DNA of 64,000 bases from Caulobacterales bacterium (lineage in GTDB: Bacteria > Pseudomonadota > Alphaproteobacteria > Caulobacterales > Caulobacteraceae): contig JACPDR010000011.1 of assembly GCA_016183935.1 (NCBI GenBank), forward strand, positions 1 through 64,000. The letters run 5' to 3'. Both the position numbers and the translations under genes were made by a program. Positions 1 to 8,232 of this stretch are shown piece by piece; positions within the stretch are counted from its first letter, which is position 1, and each line of letters begins with the position of its first letter. The notes under the pieces were generated by a model, which saw only the letters and a list, made by a program, of their open reading frames with translations, ran no database searches and was not told the DNA's origin.

Positions 1-900
1 GCCCCCCGCCGCCGTGGCGCCGCCGCCGGCGACCGCGGCTCCAGCCAGGGCGCCGGCCCCGCCGACGGCGAGGGCGCCGGTCAGGGCCGCGCCGGCGCCG
101 AGGGCCGGCCCGCCCGTCACCAGGGCCGAGGCCAGATTGGGGATGAACAGGGCCAGCATGGCCAGCAGGATGGCCGCGACCAGGATGGTCAGGGCCTCGT
201 AGATGTCCGGATTGGCCGAGGGCTGAAGCTGGTCGAAGATCGTCCGCGCGCCCGAGACCACGATGGCCAGGGCCAGGACCTTGAGCCCGGACGAGACGAC
301 GTAGCCCAGGGGCCGCTCGGCCAGGAAGGCGGACTTGTTCCAGATCCCGAACGGCAGGAGCACGAAGCCGCCCAGGGTGACGATCTTGAACTCCAGCAGG
401 GAGACGATGATCTGCAGCGCCAGAACGGCGAAGGCCAGCATGATGCCGATCATCGCCAGGCCGAGGATGAGGGCGTCGGCCAGGTTGCCGACGATGTCGA
501 GCGGGTTGTCGACCGGCGCGGGCGTCTCGCCGAGCGCCTTCACAATTTCCCAGCCCTGGGCCAGGATGGCTCCGGGATTGAGGAATTCCTCCCGGCTCAG
601 CGATCCGCCGCCCGCCGTCAATCCAAGCTCCAGGAAGCCGGCGTAGATGGTCTCGGACAGGCGCTGCCAGTCATTGATCAGCCAGGCGAAGGCGCCGATC
701 AGCAGCACCTTGCCGAAGCCCGAGGCCAGCACCTCCCGGTTCGGGGACAGCGCCCACTGGATGCCGGTCAGGGCGACGACGAGGACGATCAGGAGGCCGA
801 AGACGCCGTTGACCGAGCCCTGCAGCGCGTCGAACCCCGCCGAGACCGTGTTGGAGAACACGACCATCAGCTCATTGGGGGTTTCCACTCCGACCGTCAT
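1..900 (-). CDS. trbL: TrbL, P-type conjugative transfer membrane protein (C-terminus outside window)
   Basis: Integral inner-membrane subunit of the Trb type IV secretion system, the mating-pair-formation channel related to VirB6. I translated the minus strand from the ATG at 898-900: about 300 codons stay open to the left edge. The start is MTVGVETPNELMVVF, followed by several hydrophobic segments (for example the stretch around LLIVLVVALTGIQWALSP) and then an Ala/Gly-rich region near the window edge, which is typical of TrbL. The start is 12 nt after the trbJ stop, so the two are co-transcribed. Family membership rests on position after trbJ plus the membrane and Gly-Ala profile. The gene is incomplete here only because the window ends. 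Confidence 0.85.
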   Translation of the reverse strand, partial: MTVGVETPNELMVVFSNTVSAGFDALQGSVNGVFGLLIVLVVALTGIQWALSPNREVLASGFGKVLLIGAFAWLINDWQRLSETIYAGFLELGLTAGGGSLSREEFLNPGAILAQGWEIVKALGETPAPVDNPLDIVGNLADALILGLAMIGIMLAFAVLALQIIVSLLEFKIVTLGGFVLLPFGIWNKSAFLAERPLGYVVSSGLKVLALAIVVSGARTIFDQLQPSANPDIYEALTILVAAILLAMLALFIPNLASALVTGGPALGAGAALTGALAVGGAGALAGAAVAGGGATAAGG

Positions 901-912
901 CGCCGCCCTCCC

Positions 913-1659
913 TCAATCCCGGGCATGCGAGAGCGGATCGAACCGGGGCGGCGTCGGGGACGCCGCCTGACCGCTCCAACGCCGGCGGCGCGCGGCCTCG
1001 CCCGACGCGCGCTCCGCCGCCTCGCGGGCCGTGGCCTCGGCCAGCAGGCGGGACTGCGCCAGCATGAGGGTCCGCAGCGCCGCCAGCTCCTCGGCCAGCA
1101 CGGCCAGCAGCTGGTTCGACGACTGCACCGCCGCCGTCTGGCCGACCGCCGCCTGGCTGGCCGCGAGCGCTCCGGCGAGCCTTTGCTCCCGGCCCCGCCC
1201 CAGCCGTTCCAGCTCGGCGGCGGTCCGCGCCACGTCCTCGGCCGTGCGCCGGGCGTTGGCCGTGCGCGCCTGACCCTGCTCCAGCAGGCTGATCAGGTCG
1301 GACCCGGAGAGGTCGTCGGGGTACAGGCTGCGGAACTGCCGCTCCAGGCCGCTGACTGAACTGGCGAGGCCCCGCGCGGTCCGCGCCAGCTCGGCCATGT
1401 CCCGCAGCGACTGGCTGGATTGCGTCAGATGGCTGTACGGCGAGGCCGCCAGAGTGCGCGCCTCATTGGCCAGGCTCTCCAGCTGGCGGGCCGCCTGCAG
1501 CGCGTTCTCGATGTGATTGCGCGGGTCGAACACGACCTGCTGGGCCGGCGCCGGCGAGGCGGTCAGCAGGCTGACGGCGACCAGACCGACGGCGACGAGC
1601 GAGGCGGGTCTATTCGGCCGCCAGCGGACGGGCGAAGGCGTCGAAAACGGAATCCACAT
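913..1659 (-). CDS. trbJ: TrbJ, conjugative transfer periplasmic/pilus-assembly protein
   Basis: TrbJ is the VirB5-like component of Trb mating-pair formation and is exported to the periplasm. The 248-aa product opens with a basic N-terminus and a hydrophobic signal segment (ASLVAVGLVAVSLLTASPAPAQ, cleavage near residue 40). A long, largely helical Gln/Ala/Arg-rich region follows, matching TrbJ. The ATG at 1659 is supported by a GGGAG Shine-Dalgarno seven bases upstream, even though it makes the gene overlap the end of trbE by 50 nt; such overlaps suggest translational coupling. Its place between trbE and trbL is the usual order. Confidence 0.88.
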   Translation of the reverse strand: MWIPFSTPSPVRWRPNRPASLVAVGLVAVSLLTASPAPAQQVVFDPRNHIENALQAARQLESLANEARTLAASPYSHLTQSSQSLRDMAELARTARGLASSVSGLERQFRSLYPDDLSGSDLISLLEQGQARTANARRTAEDVARTAAELERLGRGREQRLAGALAASQAAVGQTAAVQSSNQLLAVLAEELAALRTLMLAQSRLLAEATAREAAERASGEAARRRRWSGQAASPTPPRFDPLSHARD

Positions 1660-4048
1660 GCTGCACTCCCTTGGCTTTGAGGAACTCGCGGGCGAAGCCG
1701 CCCTGACCGGAGGGGTCCGGGCCGGATCGCTCCAGGATGGCGTCGATCAGGGTCTGGTCTTCCGGCGCGCTCGAGCCGCACAGGGCCAGGGCCACGCCGG
1801 TCAGGCGCAGGTCGAACAACCGTCGGCCCCCGGGTTGGCGCCAGTAGTAGGCCCGCTTCGGCGGGGCGAAGGCGATGAGCTCGAGCTGGCGCCGGTTGAG
1901 GCCGAAGCCCCGGTAGAGCTCGGCCGAGGCCGGTTCCAGCGCCCTCGGATTGGGCAGGAAGACCTGGGTCGGGCAGCTCTCGATCAGGCTGGCCGCGATC
2001 GGGGAAGCCGCCACGTCGTCGAGGCTCTGGGTGGCGAAGACCACGCAGACCCGCTTCTTGCGCAGGGTCTTGAGCCACTCCCGAATACGGGCCGCGAAGG
2101 CGGTCTCGCCGAGGAACAGCCAGGCCTCGTCCAGCACCAGCAGCGTCGGTCGGCCGTCGAAGCTCTGCTCGAGAAAATGGAACAGGGCCGAGAGCACCGG
2201 CGCCACCGCCGACGGGGCGCCCATCAGGGTCTCCAGTTCGAAGGTGTCGAACCGGGTGGGGTCCGGCGCCTCCCCCTCCCCGTCCAGCAGCGCGCCGTGC
2301 GGCCCTTTCAGGGTCAGGGGCTCCAGGGCGGCCGCCACCGCCTTGTCCTGGACCAGGGCGCAGAACACCGTCAGCGTCCGCTGCGAGAGCGGCGCCTCGG
2401 ACAGGGCCGACAGCGCGGCCCAGATTTCTTCCCGCACCCGGGGCGCGGGCTCCAGCCCGGCCAGGCGCACCGTCTCGGCGATCCATTCCGAGGCCCAGGC
2501 GCGCTCGTCCTCCCGGTCGATGCGGGCCAGCGGCTGAAGCGAGAACCGGGCGCCGGGCTCCAGCGCGCGCCAGCGGCCGCCGGCGGCCAGGGTCGCCGCC
2601 CGCGCCGACCGGCCCTTGTCGAAGAACACGACCCGGGCCCGCGGATAGCGGAACCACTGCAGCGCCAGGAAGGACAGCAGGGCGCTCTTGCCCGACCCCG
2701 TCGGCCCCACGACCATCGCGTGGCCGACATCCCCGACATGGAGCACCAGCCGGAACGGCGTCGCGCCCGTCGTGCGCGCCGTCGCCAGGGGCGGCCCCCG
2801 CAGATGGGCGTCCTCCGCCGGCCCCGCCCAGACGGCGGAGACCGGCAGCAGATCCGCCAGGTTCAGGGTCGAGACCAGGGGCCGGCGCACGTCGGCATAG
2901 GGCTCGCCCGGCAGCGACCCGAGCCAGGCCTCGACCGCATTGAGGTCCTCGATCCGGGCGACCAGCCCCTGGGCGTTCAGCGCCGCCTCGATGGCGCGGG
3001 CCCTGGCCGCGGCGCCGTCCTCGGTCGCGTCCAGCACGGTGACGGTGAGGGTCAGATAGCCGAAGGCGCAGGCCTCGGCCCCGAGGGCGGCCAGGGCGCC
3101 GTCGCACTCCTCGGTCTTGGAGGCGGCGTCCGTGTCGAGGAGCGGGACCTCCTCCCTGGTGATGGCTTCCCGCAGGAGGACGCCGACGCCCTTGCGCTTG
3201 GCGAACCAGCGCTTTCTGAGCTTGACGATTTCCCGCTCGGCCTCGGGCTTGTCGAGGCCGATCCAGCGCGCGGTCCAGCGGTACCCGAACGGCAGGGCGC
3301 CGAGCGCGTCGAGCAGTCCCGGCCGTGTCGCCGACGGCAGACCGCGCACCGAGACCACCTTGAGCCAGCGATCGCCCAGCCGGGGCGCGACCCCGCCCGT
3401 CAGACCGGCGTCCGCCAGCCAGGCGTCGAGGAACATCGGCGTCTCTGGCGGCCGGACCGCGAACGGCCGGGGCGAAACACTGTCGTGCAGCCAGGTCAGA
3501 AGGTCGGCGTCGTCGAGGCGTTCGATCTCCGGCAGGGCGTCCGAAAGCAGGTCCAGGGTCGCATCGGCCTCCCGGCCGAAGGTCGCCAGCGACAGCCGCC
3601 AGTCCTGGCCGGCCTTCGACAGGCCGTCGAACAGCCACCGCTCCATACGGCGGGTCTCGTCGGCGGGCGGCAGCCAGGTCAGGGCCAGCCGGAAATCCGT
3701 CTCGAAGGCGGGATCGGCCGTCTCGAACCGGCTCCGACGCTCGGCGTCCAGCAGCCAGGCGACGTCCAGATCGAAGGCGCTTTCCGGATAGGAGGCGGCG
3801 GGCCGACGGCGGGCCTCCATATGCAGGCACCAGCCTGAGCCGAGGCGCTTCAGGGCGTTGTTGAGCCGGGCGCGCACGGCCATCAGTTCGTCCTCGGTCG
3901 AGGACTCCAGGTCCGGCCCCCGAAACCGGAAGGCCGCCATGAACGAGCCGTCCTTGTTCAGGACCACGCCGGGCGCGACCAGGGCGGCCCAGGGCAGGTG
4001 GTCGGCCAGGGCGGCCGGACGCCGGCGATGTTCGTCGAGGAACCGCAT
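1610..4048 (-). CDS. trbE: TrbE, VirB4-type conjugation ATPase
   Basis: VirB4-family ATPase that energises pilus assembly and substrate transfer at the cytoplasmic face of the Trb secretion channel. The 812-aa protein has an N-terminal CagE/TrbE/VirB domain (starting MRFLDEHRRRPAALADHLPW) and a C-terminal RecA-like ATPase with Walker A GPTGSGKSA and Walker B LLVLDEAWLFLG. The open frame extends upstream to 4102, but the ATG at 4048 is preferred: a GAGGG element precedes it and it begins 7 nt after the trbD stop. The 3' end overlaps trbJ by 50 nt. Length and motif order are normal for TrbE. Confidence 0.95.
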   Translation of the reverse strand: MRFLDEHRRRPAALADHLPWAALVAPGVVLNKDGSFMAAFRFRGPDLESSTEDELMAVRARLNNALKRLGSGWCLHMEARRRPAASYPESAFDLDVAWLLDAERRSRFETADPAFETDFRLALTWLPPADETRRMERWLFDGLSKAGQDWRLSLATFGREADATLDLLSDALPEIERLDDADLLTWLHDSVSPRPFAVRPPETPMFLDAWLADAGLTGGVAPRLGDRWLKVVSVRGLPSATRPGLLDALGALPFGYRWTARWIGLDKPEAEREIVKLRKRWFAKRKGVGVLLREAITREEVPLLDTDAASKTEECDGALAALGAEACAFGYLTLTVTVLDATEDGAAARARAIEAALNAQGLVARIEDLNAVEAWLGSLPGEPYADVRRPLVSTLNLADLLPVSAVWAGPAEDAHLRGPPLATARTTGATPFRLVLHVGDVGHAMVVGPTGSGKSALLSFLALQWFRYPRARVVFFDKGRSARAATLAAGGRWRALEPGARFSLQPLARIDREDERAWASEWIAETVRLAGLEPAPRVREEIWAALSALSEAPLSQRTLTVFCALVQDKAVAAALEPLTLKGPHGALLDGEGEAPDPTRFDTFELETLMGAPSAVAPVLSALFHFLEQSFDGRPTLLVLDEAWLFLGETAFAARIREWLKTLRKKRVCVVFATQSLDDVAASPIAASLIESCPTQVFLPNPRALEPASAELYRGFGLNRRQLELIAFAPPKRAYYWRQPGGRRLFDLRLTGVALALCGSSAPEDQTLIDAILERSGPDPSGQGGFAREFLKAKGVQHVDSVFDAFARPLAAE

Positions 4049-4055
4049 CGCGCCC

Positions 4056-4322
4056 TCACCCGTCCAGGTGTCCGGGCAGCGCCAGATGACGACGCAGCAC
4101 ATCGAAGAAGCGCCGGTCGGACCGGGCGGCCCACAGGCCGATCGCGTGGGCGGCCGCCCACCACAGCAGGCCCAGCCACCAGATGCGCAGCGCCAGGCCC
4201 AGCACCAGGGCGATCGTGCCCATGGCGATGGCGTAGTCGCGCGGCATGCCGGCCATCAGGACGGGCTCGGCCAGGGCCTGGGCGACCGGCAGCTCCCAGC
4301 CGTCGGGACGCCGCTCCATCAT
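4056..4322 (-). CDS. trbD: TrbD, VirB3-like conjugative transfer protein
   Basis: Small inner-membrane component of the Trb system, the VirB3 equivalent that normally precedes TrbE. The 88-aa product begins MMERRPDGWELPVAQALAEP and has a central hydrophobic hairpin (around AIAMGTIALVLGLALRIWWLGLLWWAAAHAIG), the usual two-helix TrbD/VirB3 profile. Its ATG overlaps the trbC stop in an ATGA junction, which supports both this start and translational coupling. The open frame continues far upstream in trbC's shadow, but that part has no TrbD character. Confidence 0.9.
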   Translation of the reverse strand: MMERRPDGWELPVAQALAEPVLMAGMPRDYAIAMGTIALVLGLALRIWWLGLLWWAAAHAIGLWAARSDRRFFDVLRRHLALPGHLDG

Positions 4323-4639
4323 CCGATCTCCGCGCCGCCGGCGAAGCCGAAGAAGTCCAGAAAAAACGTCGAGGCGGCGAAGGCGATCGACAGGCCGAAC
4401 ATGATGCCGAGGCCGCGCCGCATCGAGGAGCCGTTCTCGCTCATGGCGATGCCGGCGCCGAAGACGACCACGGCCACGACGGCGGCGGCCTGGACCACCG
4501 GTCCGGTGATCGACTGCACCACCTGCTGCAGCGGCCCTTCCCACGGCATGCCGGAGCCGCCCGCCAGGGCCGGTCCGGCCAGCATCAGGCCGCATGTCAT
4601 CGCCGCGCCGAACAGGCGGCGTCCAGGTCTCGGTTGCAT
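4319..4639 (-). CDS. trbC: TrbC, conjugative pilin precursor
   Basis: VirB2/TrbC-family prepilin, the major subunit of the conjugative pilus. The 106-aa product has a signal peptide (GAAMTCGLMLAGPALA, cleavage near residue 26) and two hydrophobic helices in the mature part (VVQAAAVVAVVVFGAGIAMS and IMFGLSIAFAASTFFLDFFG), the expected topology. It is the first gene of the trbC-D-E-J-L run. Because a toxin-antitoxin pair on the opposite strand separates it from trbB, this run probably needs its own promoter in the non-coding DNA above 4640. Confidence 0.92.
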   Translation of the reverse strand: MQPRPGRRLFGAAMTCGLMLAGPALAGGSGMPWEGPLQQVVQSITGPVVQAAAVVAVVVFGAGIAMSENGSSMRRGLGIMFGLSIAFAASTFFLDFFGFAGGAEIG

Positions 4640-5141
4640 GATCTGCTTCCCTTCGTTTCAGCCCGCGTCAGCGCGCCTCGACTCATTGCAAGCAAATATG
4701 ATCGCCCCCTGTCAACCGACTTTCAGATAATAATTACAATGACTTGCATGCGACTTATTGATGAGTTGCATCAAGTCTGAGAACGACTTGGACCGTGTCC
4801 CCGGACGACTTTTGCGGACCCGCCCGACGACTTGCGACGACGTCCCGCCAAAGTCCCGCAGGACCGGGATATGGCGGGGAAGTCCGGCTTTCGCCCCGGA
4901 GACCAGTCGGCGCGCAGCCGGCGCGATGAAAGATCGACCGTCCCCGGACCTTCGTGACGAGGGCTGCGGGACCGCCGCCGTCCGCCCGCGTGGAAGGAGG
5001 GGATCGTCCGCCTTGCGAACGCCGATCCGGAGTCCGGCCACGGATCGAGGTCGTTCACGGGAGTCCGGCCGCCTCCCCGCGCGCAAAGCAACAGCCCGCC
5101 CGGCGCTTCATAAAGCGCGCCTTGAAGACGATACGGCACGG
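4640..5141. promoter_or_regulatory. 500-bp non-coding region upstream of trbC with ATGA(C/G)TTGCAT direct repeats
   Basis: No convincing gene lies between trbC and the hipBA promoter. The trbC-proximal part holds two direct repeats, ATGACTTGCAT at 4739-4749 and ATGAGTTGCAT at 4761-4771, 22 bp (two helical turns) apart, plus several further CGACTT copies up to about 4830. On the minus strand a TTGACA at 4715-4710 could be a -35 element, but no good -10 follows at 17 bp. The region probably carries the promoter and operators for trbC-L; this is inference from position and repeats. Confidence 0.4.
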
Positions 5142-5202
5142 TTTATGGTGCATAGAGAGCAGACAGGATTGACATAAGCCAGATATGCACCATAAATGGT
5201 GC
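5142..5202. promoter_or_regulatory. hipBA operator/promoter with paired 13-bp inverted repeats
   Basis: TTTATGGTGCATA at 5142-5154 is repeated as its exact reverse complement at 5184-5196. The right arm also belongs to a second palindrome, GCACCAT-AA-ATGGTGC (5187-5202), and another TGGTGCA lies at about 5228, just before the antitoxin ATG. A TTGACA at 5169-5174 with ATAAAT 17 bp downstream gives a plausible promoter framed by the repeats. This is the arrangement expected for autorepression by an XRE/HipB antitoxin. Confidence 0.7.
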
Positions 5203-5237
5203 TCAAAGCGGTTTTCCGCACGTTTTCTGGTGCATCC

Positions 5238-5549
5238 ATGAAGGACTCAAGATCGAAGGCGGCCCTTCCTCTCGCCGTTCGGCGGGACCTCGCCAAGCTC
5301 GGCCATGACATCTCGGTCGCGCGGCGGCGGCGCAACCTGCCTGTCGCCGTCGTCGCCGAACGGGCCTTCGTGGGCCGCAACACCATCACGCGCGTCGAGC
5401 GCGGCGATCCCGGCGTGGCGCTGGGCACCTACGCCAGCGTGCTGTTCGCCCTGGGGCTGGCCGATCGCCTGGGCGACATCGCGGATCCAAAAGGCGACGA
5501 GGTCGGCACGGCGCTGGAAGCCGAACGCCTCCCGCTCAGGGCGCGCTAG
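5238..5549 (+). CDS. HipB-like XRE antitoxin/regulator
   Basis: Predicted DNA-binding antitoxin of a type II HipBA module. The 103-aa product from the ATG at 5238 (MKDSRSKAALPLAVRRDL) contains a Cro/C1-type helix-turn-helix around VAVVAERAFVGRNTITRVERGDPGVALGTYASVLFALG. The open frame runs back to 5196, but that upstream start lies inside the operator and is unlikely. The hipA-like gene starts 2 nt after its stop, so the pair is co-translated. It probably represses its own promoter through the repeats at 5142-5202. Confidence 0.85.
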   Translation: MKDSRSKAALPLAVRRDLAKLGHDISVARRRRNLPVAVVAERAFVGRNTITRVERGDPGVALGTYASVLFALGLADRLGDIADPKGDEVGTALEAERLPLRAR

Positions 5550-5551
5550 CG

Positions 5552-6808
5552 GTGGAGCGCGAACTCGACGTCCTCATCGACTGGCAGGGCGAGACCGTCC
5601 CGGTCGGCCGCCTCTGGGCGCGCGCGAAGGGGGGCCGGCAGACCGCGTCGTTCGAATACGCCGGGGATTGGCTCGCCCGGCCCGGCGCTTTCTCGCTCGA
5701 TCCGGACCTGCCGTTGACCCGGGCTCCCTTCCACAAGGCGGGGGGCCTGTTCAACGCCTTCACCGACCCCGCGCCCGACCGCTGGGGCCGCAATCTGCTG
5801 TCGCGGCGCGAACTGCGCCGGGCGCGGGCCGGAAATCACCCGCCGCGCACACTGATGGACGTGGACTTCCTCACCCTGGTCGAGGACGAGACCCGCCTTG
5901 GCGGCTTGCGCTTCGCTGACCCCGCGGCGGCCGACGACCGGGTCTTTCTGGCCACCTCGGAGCGGCCTATTCCGCCCCTCGTCCAGCTGGGGCGGCTGCT
6001 GGCGGCGGCCAACCGCGTCATCACCGACACGGACAGCGACGACGACCTGCGCCTTCTGCTCGCGCCCGGCGCGTCCCTCGGCGGAGCCCGGCCCAAGGCC
6101 TCGGTGCGCGACGCCGGCGGACGGATGATGATCGCCAAATTCCCCAGTCCCACCGACGACTGGCCGGTCCCGCGTTGGGAAGCGGCGACCATGACCCTGG
6201 CCGCGATGGCCGGGATCGACACCCCGGCGGCGCGCCTGGAGACCGTGGCGCGGCGCCCGGTGTTCATCATGGACCGGTTCGACCGCGGCGCCGACGGCCG
6301 CCGCCTGCCCTTCCGGTCCGCCCTGACCGCGTTGGGGGCGGCCGACGGCGAAGTCCGCAGCTACATGGAGCTGGCCGATCCCCTGCGCCAGGACGGCGCC
6401 CGGCCCGCGGAGGATGCGGTCCAGATCTGGCGGCGCATGGTCTTCAACGTCCTCGTCTCCAACACCGACGATCATCTGCGCAACCACGGCTACCTGCGCG
6501 AGCCCGGCGGCTGGCGGCTGGCGCCCGCCTACGACCTCAATCCGATGCCGGTCGACGTCAGGCCCCGCAACCACGCCCTGACGCTCGACGAAGCCGACGA
6601 CGAGGCGTCGCTGGACACCTGCCTGGCCGTCGCCGGGGCTTTCGGCCTCAGACCGCCGCAGGCCAGGGCGATCGCGGGCGCGGTTGGCGAGGCGGTCGGC
6701 CACTGGCGCGAAATCGCCGCTGCGAAGGGCCTCACCGGCGCCCAGATCGACCGGATGGCGAGCGCCTTCGACCATGCCGATCTCGCCGGCGCCCTGGCCC
6801 TGCGCTAG
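5552..6808 (+). CDS. HipA-family Ser/Thr kinase toxin
   Basis: HipA-fold kinase. Family members act as toxins, for example by phosphorylating aminoacyl-tRNA synthetases; the target here is unknown. The 418-aa protein starts at a GTG and shows an N-terminal HipA domain (through about residue 110), a Gly-rich ATP loop (SLGGARPKA near residue 170), the catalytic loop SNTDDHLRNHGYL (Asp306 region) and the metal-binding motif AYDLNP. It is full length, with its antitoxin directly upstream. The pair lies antiparallel between trbB and trbC, so it is probably an addiction module that stabilises the conjugative element. Confidence 0.9.
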   Translation: MERELDVLIDWQGETVPVGRLWARAKGGRQTASFEYAGDWLARPGAFSLDPDLPLTRAPFHKAGGLFNAFTDPAPDRWGRNLLSRRELRRARAGNHPPRTLMDVDFLTLVEDETRLGGLRFADPAAADDRVFLATSERPIPPLVQLGRLLAAANRVITDTDSDDDLRLLLAPGASLGGARPKASVRDAGGRMMIAKFPSPTDDWPVPRWEAATMTLAAMAGIDTPAARLETVARRPVFIMDRFDRGADGRRLPFRSALTALGAADGEVRSYMELADPLRQDGARPAEDAVQIWRRMVFNVLVSNTDDHLRNHGYLREPGGWRLAPAYDLNPMPVDVRPRNHALTLDEADDEASLDTCLAVAGAFGLRPPQARAIAGAVGEAVGHWREIAAAKGLTGAQIDRMASAFDHADLAGALALR

Positions 6809-6835
6809 ACCCGGCTCGCCGGCGCCGGCGGCGTC

Positions 6836-7792
6836 TCACGCCACGCGCGTGATGCGATACGCATCGCCGTCCAGGCCGTCGACCGCCAGAACCGCCTCCA
6901 CCCGCCGACCGTCCGGGGTGCGCCGGATGTGGACGATCCGGTCGACGGCCTGGGCGATCGCCCGGCGCGGCGCCCGGACGACCACTTCCGTCATCAGATC
7001 CTCGAGCCGGCGCAGCACGTCATCGGCCGAGTTGGCGTGGATCGTCGACAAACCGCCGGGGTGCCCGGTGTTCCAGCTCTTGAGGGTTTCGAGCGCGGCC
7101 GCGCCGTCGCGCATCTCCCCGACCACGATCCGGTCGGGACGCATCCGCAGTGCGTCCCGCACCAGATCGACCACGCCGATGGCCGCGGGCGCCCGCCGGG
7201 TCAGAACCGCGACGACGTCCCAGGCGGAGCATTGCAGTTCCGGCGTATCCTCGATCAGGAAGACCCGGTCCCCGGCGAAGGCGGGCTCGGCCAGGACGGC
7301 GTTGGCCAGGGTCGTCTTGCCGGACCCGGTCCCGCCGGAAATGAGGATGTTGCGCCGCTCGGCCGCCGCCTGCCCGAGCGCGTCGGCCTGGGCCCGCGTC
7401 ATCACCTGGTCGCGCACATAGTCGGACAGGCTCCAGATGACGGCCGGTCGTTTGCGGATCGAGAAGGCCGGCGCGGCCACGACCGGCGGCAGCAGACCCT
7501 GGAACCGCTCGCCCGTCTCCGGCAGGACGCCCGACAGGCGCGGGTCCTCCCGCGTCACGCGCTCGCCGACGTAGTCGGCGATCAGCTTGATGGCGCGCTC
7601 GCGGGCCTCGGGCGACAGGGTCTCGCCCGTATCCCGGCGTCCCTCCCCGCTCCGGTCGAGCACCAGGCGGCCGTCCGGGTTGGCGAGGATCTCCACCACG
7701 GCCGGCTCCTCGAGGGCGGCGAGCACCGTCGCGCCCAGGGCGTGGCGCAGCGCCTCCAGCTTGCGCTCGGCGACGATCGGATGGACCGCCAT
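6836..7792 (-). CDS. trbB: TrbB, VirB11-type conjugation ATPase
   Basis: Hexameric traffic ATPase at the base of the Trb channel. The 318-aa protein has the VirB11/TrbB profile: an N-terminal domain (MAVHPIVAERKLEALRHALG), Walker A GGTGSGKTT, an Asp box region (VFLIEDTPELQ), Walker B-like RIVVGEMRDG and the His-box STIHANS. The ATG overlaps the stop of the upstream CopG gene as ATGA. Downstream it faces hipA convergently, with 27 nt between the two stops, where trbC would normally follow. Confidence 0.96.
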   Translation of the reverse strand: MAVHPIVAERKLEALRHALGATVLAALEEPAVVEILANPDGRLVLDRSGEGRRDTGETLSPEARERAIKLIADYVGERVTREDPRLSGVLPETGERFQGLLPPVVAAPAFSIRKRPAVIWSLSDYVRDQVMTRAQADALGQAAAERRNILISGGTGSGKTTLANAVLAEPAFAGDRVFLIEDTPELQCSAWDVVAVLTRRAPAAIGVVDLVRDALRMRPDRIVVGEMRDGAAALETLKSWNTGHPGGLSTIHANSADDVLRRLEDLMTEVVVRAPRRAIAQAVDRIVHIRRTPDGRRVEAVLAVDGLDGDAYRITRVA

Positions 7793-8232
7793 CAGGCGGG
7801 GGGATCGAAGGAGCGGGGTTCGCCGGCGACGGGCCCGGGGGCGGCGCGTCCGGCGACGATCCGCGCCGCCGTGGCGTCGAGCAGCCGCTCGATCCGTCGG
7901 TCCACGGCCGCCTGCACGGTCGGGTCCTGATCGACCACGGCGTCCGGAAGGCGCAGGAAGAAGGCCCGGGCCACCTCGATCAGCAGCTCCTGGACGATCT
8001 GCATGTCGCGCGCCGTCGAGCGCATATGGTCGCGCAACGATCGCTCCAGCTGCAGCAGCCGGTCCTCGGGATCGGCCTGGGGGCTCTTGAGCAGGCCGCG
8101 CGCGATCGCCCGCCCGGCCGCCTGGCTCAGCGGCATCCGGCCCGCGCGGGCCTCCCGATTGAGTCCGGAGACGACCTTCGGATCGTTGAGATAGACCTGC
8201 ACCCGGCTGGTCCGGGGATTACTCCTGGCCAT
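7792..8232 (-). CDS. CopG-like protein of the tra/trb operon
   Basis: The 146-aa protein begins MARSNPRTSRVQVYLNDPKVVSGLNREARAGRMPLSQAAGRAIARG. The short strand followed by helices resembles a ribbon-helix-helix CopG/Arc fold; the rest is helical. A CopG-annotated gene between traG and trbB is a constant feature of alphaproteobacterial trb islands. It overlaps both neighbours (traG by 14 nt, trbB by ATGA), so it is translationally coupled. Regulation of transfer genes or a relaxosome accessory role are both possible; the function is inferred from fold and position only. Confidence 0.8.
   Translation of the reverse strand: MARSNPRTSRVQVYLNDPKVVSGLNREARAGRMPLSQAAGRAIARGLLKSPQADPEDRLLQLERSLRDHMRSTARDMQIVQELLIEVARAFFLRLPDAVVDQDPTVQAAVDRRIERLLDATAARIVAGRAAPGPVAGEPRSFDPPA

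Noticed and set aside
1517-3838. Very long plus-strand frame and a long alternative minus-strand frame (1563-3830) across trbE
   Set aside because: Arg/Gly/Pro-rich translations without domains. They are high-GC shadows of trbE, which has Walker motifs and correct operon overlaps.
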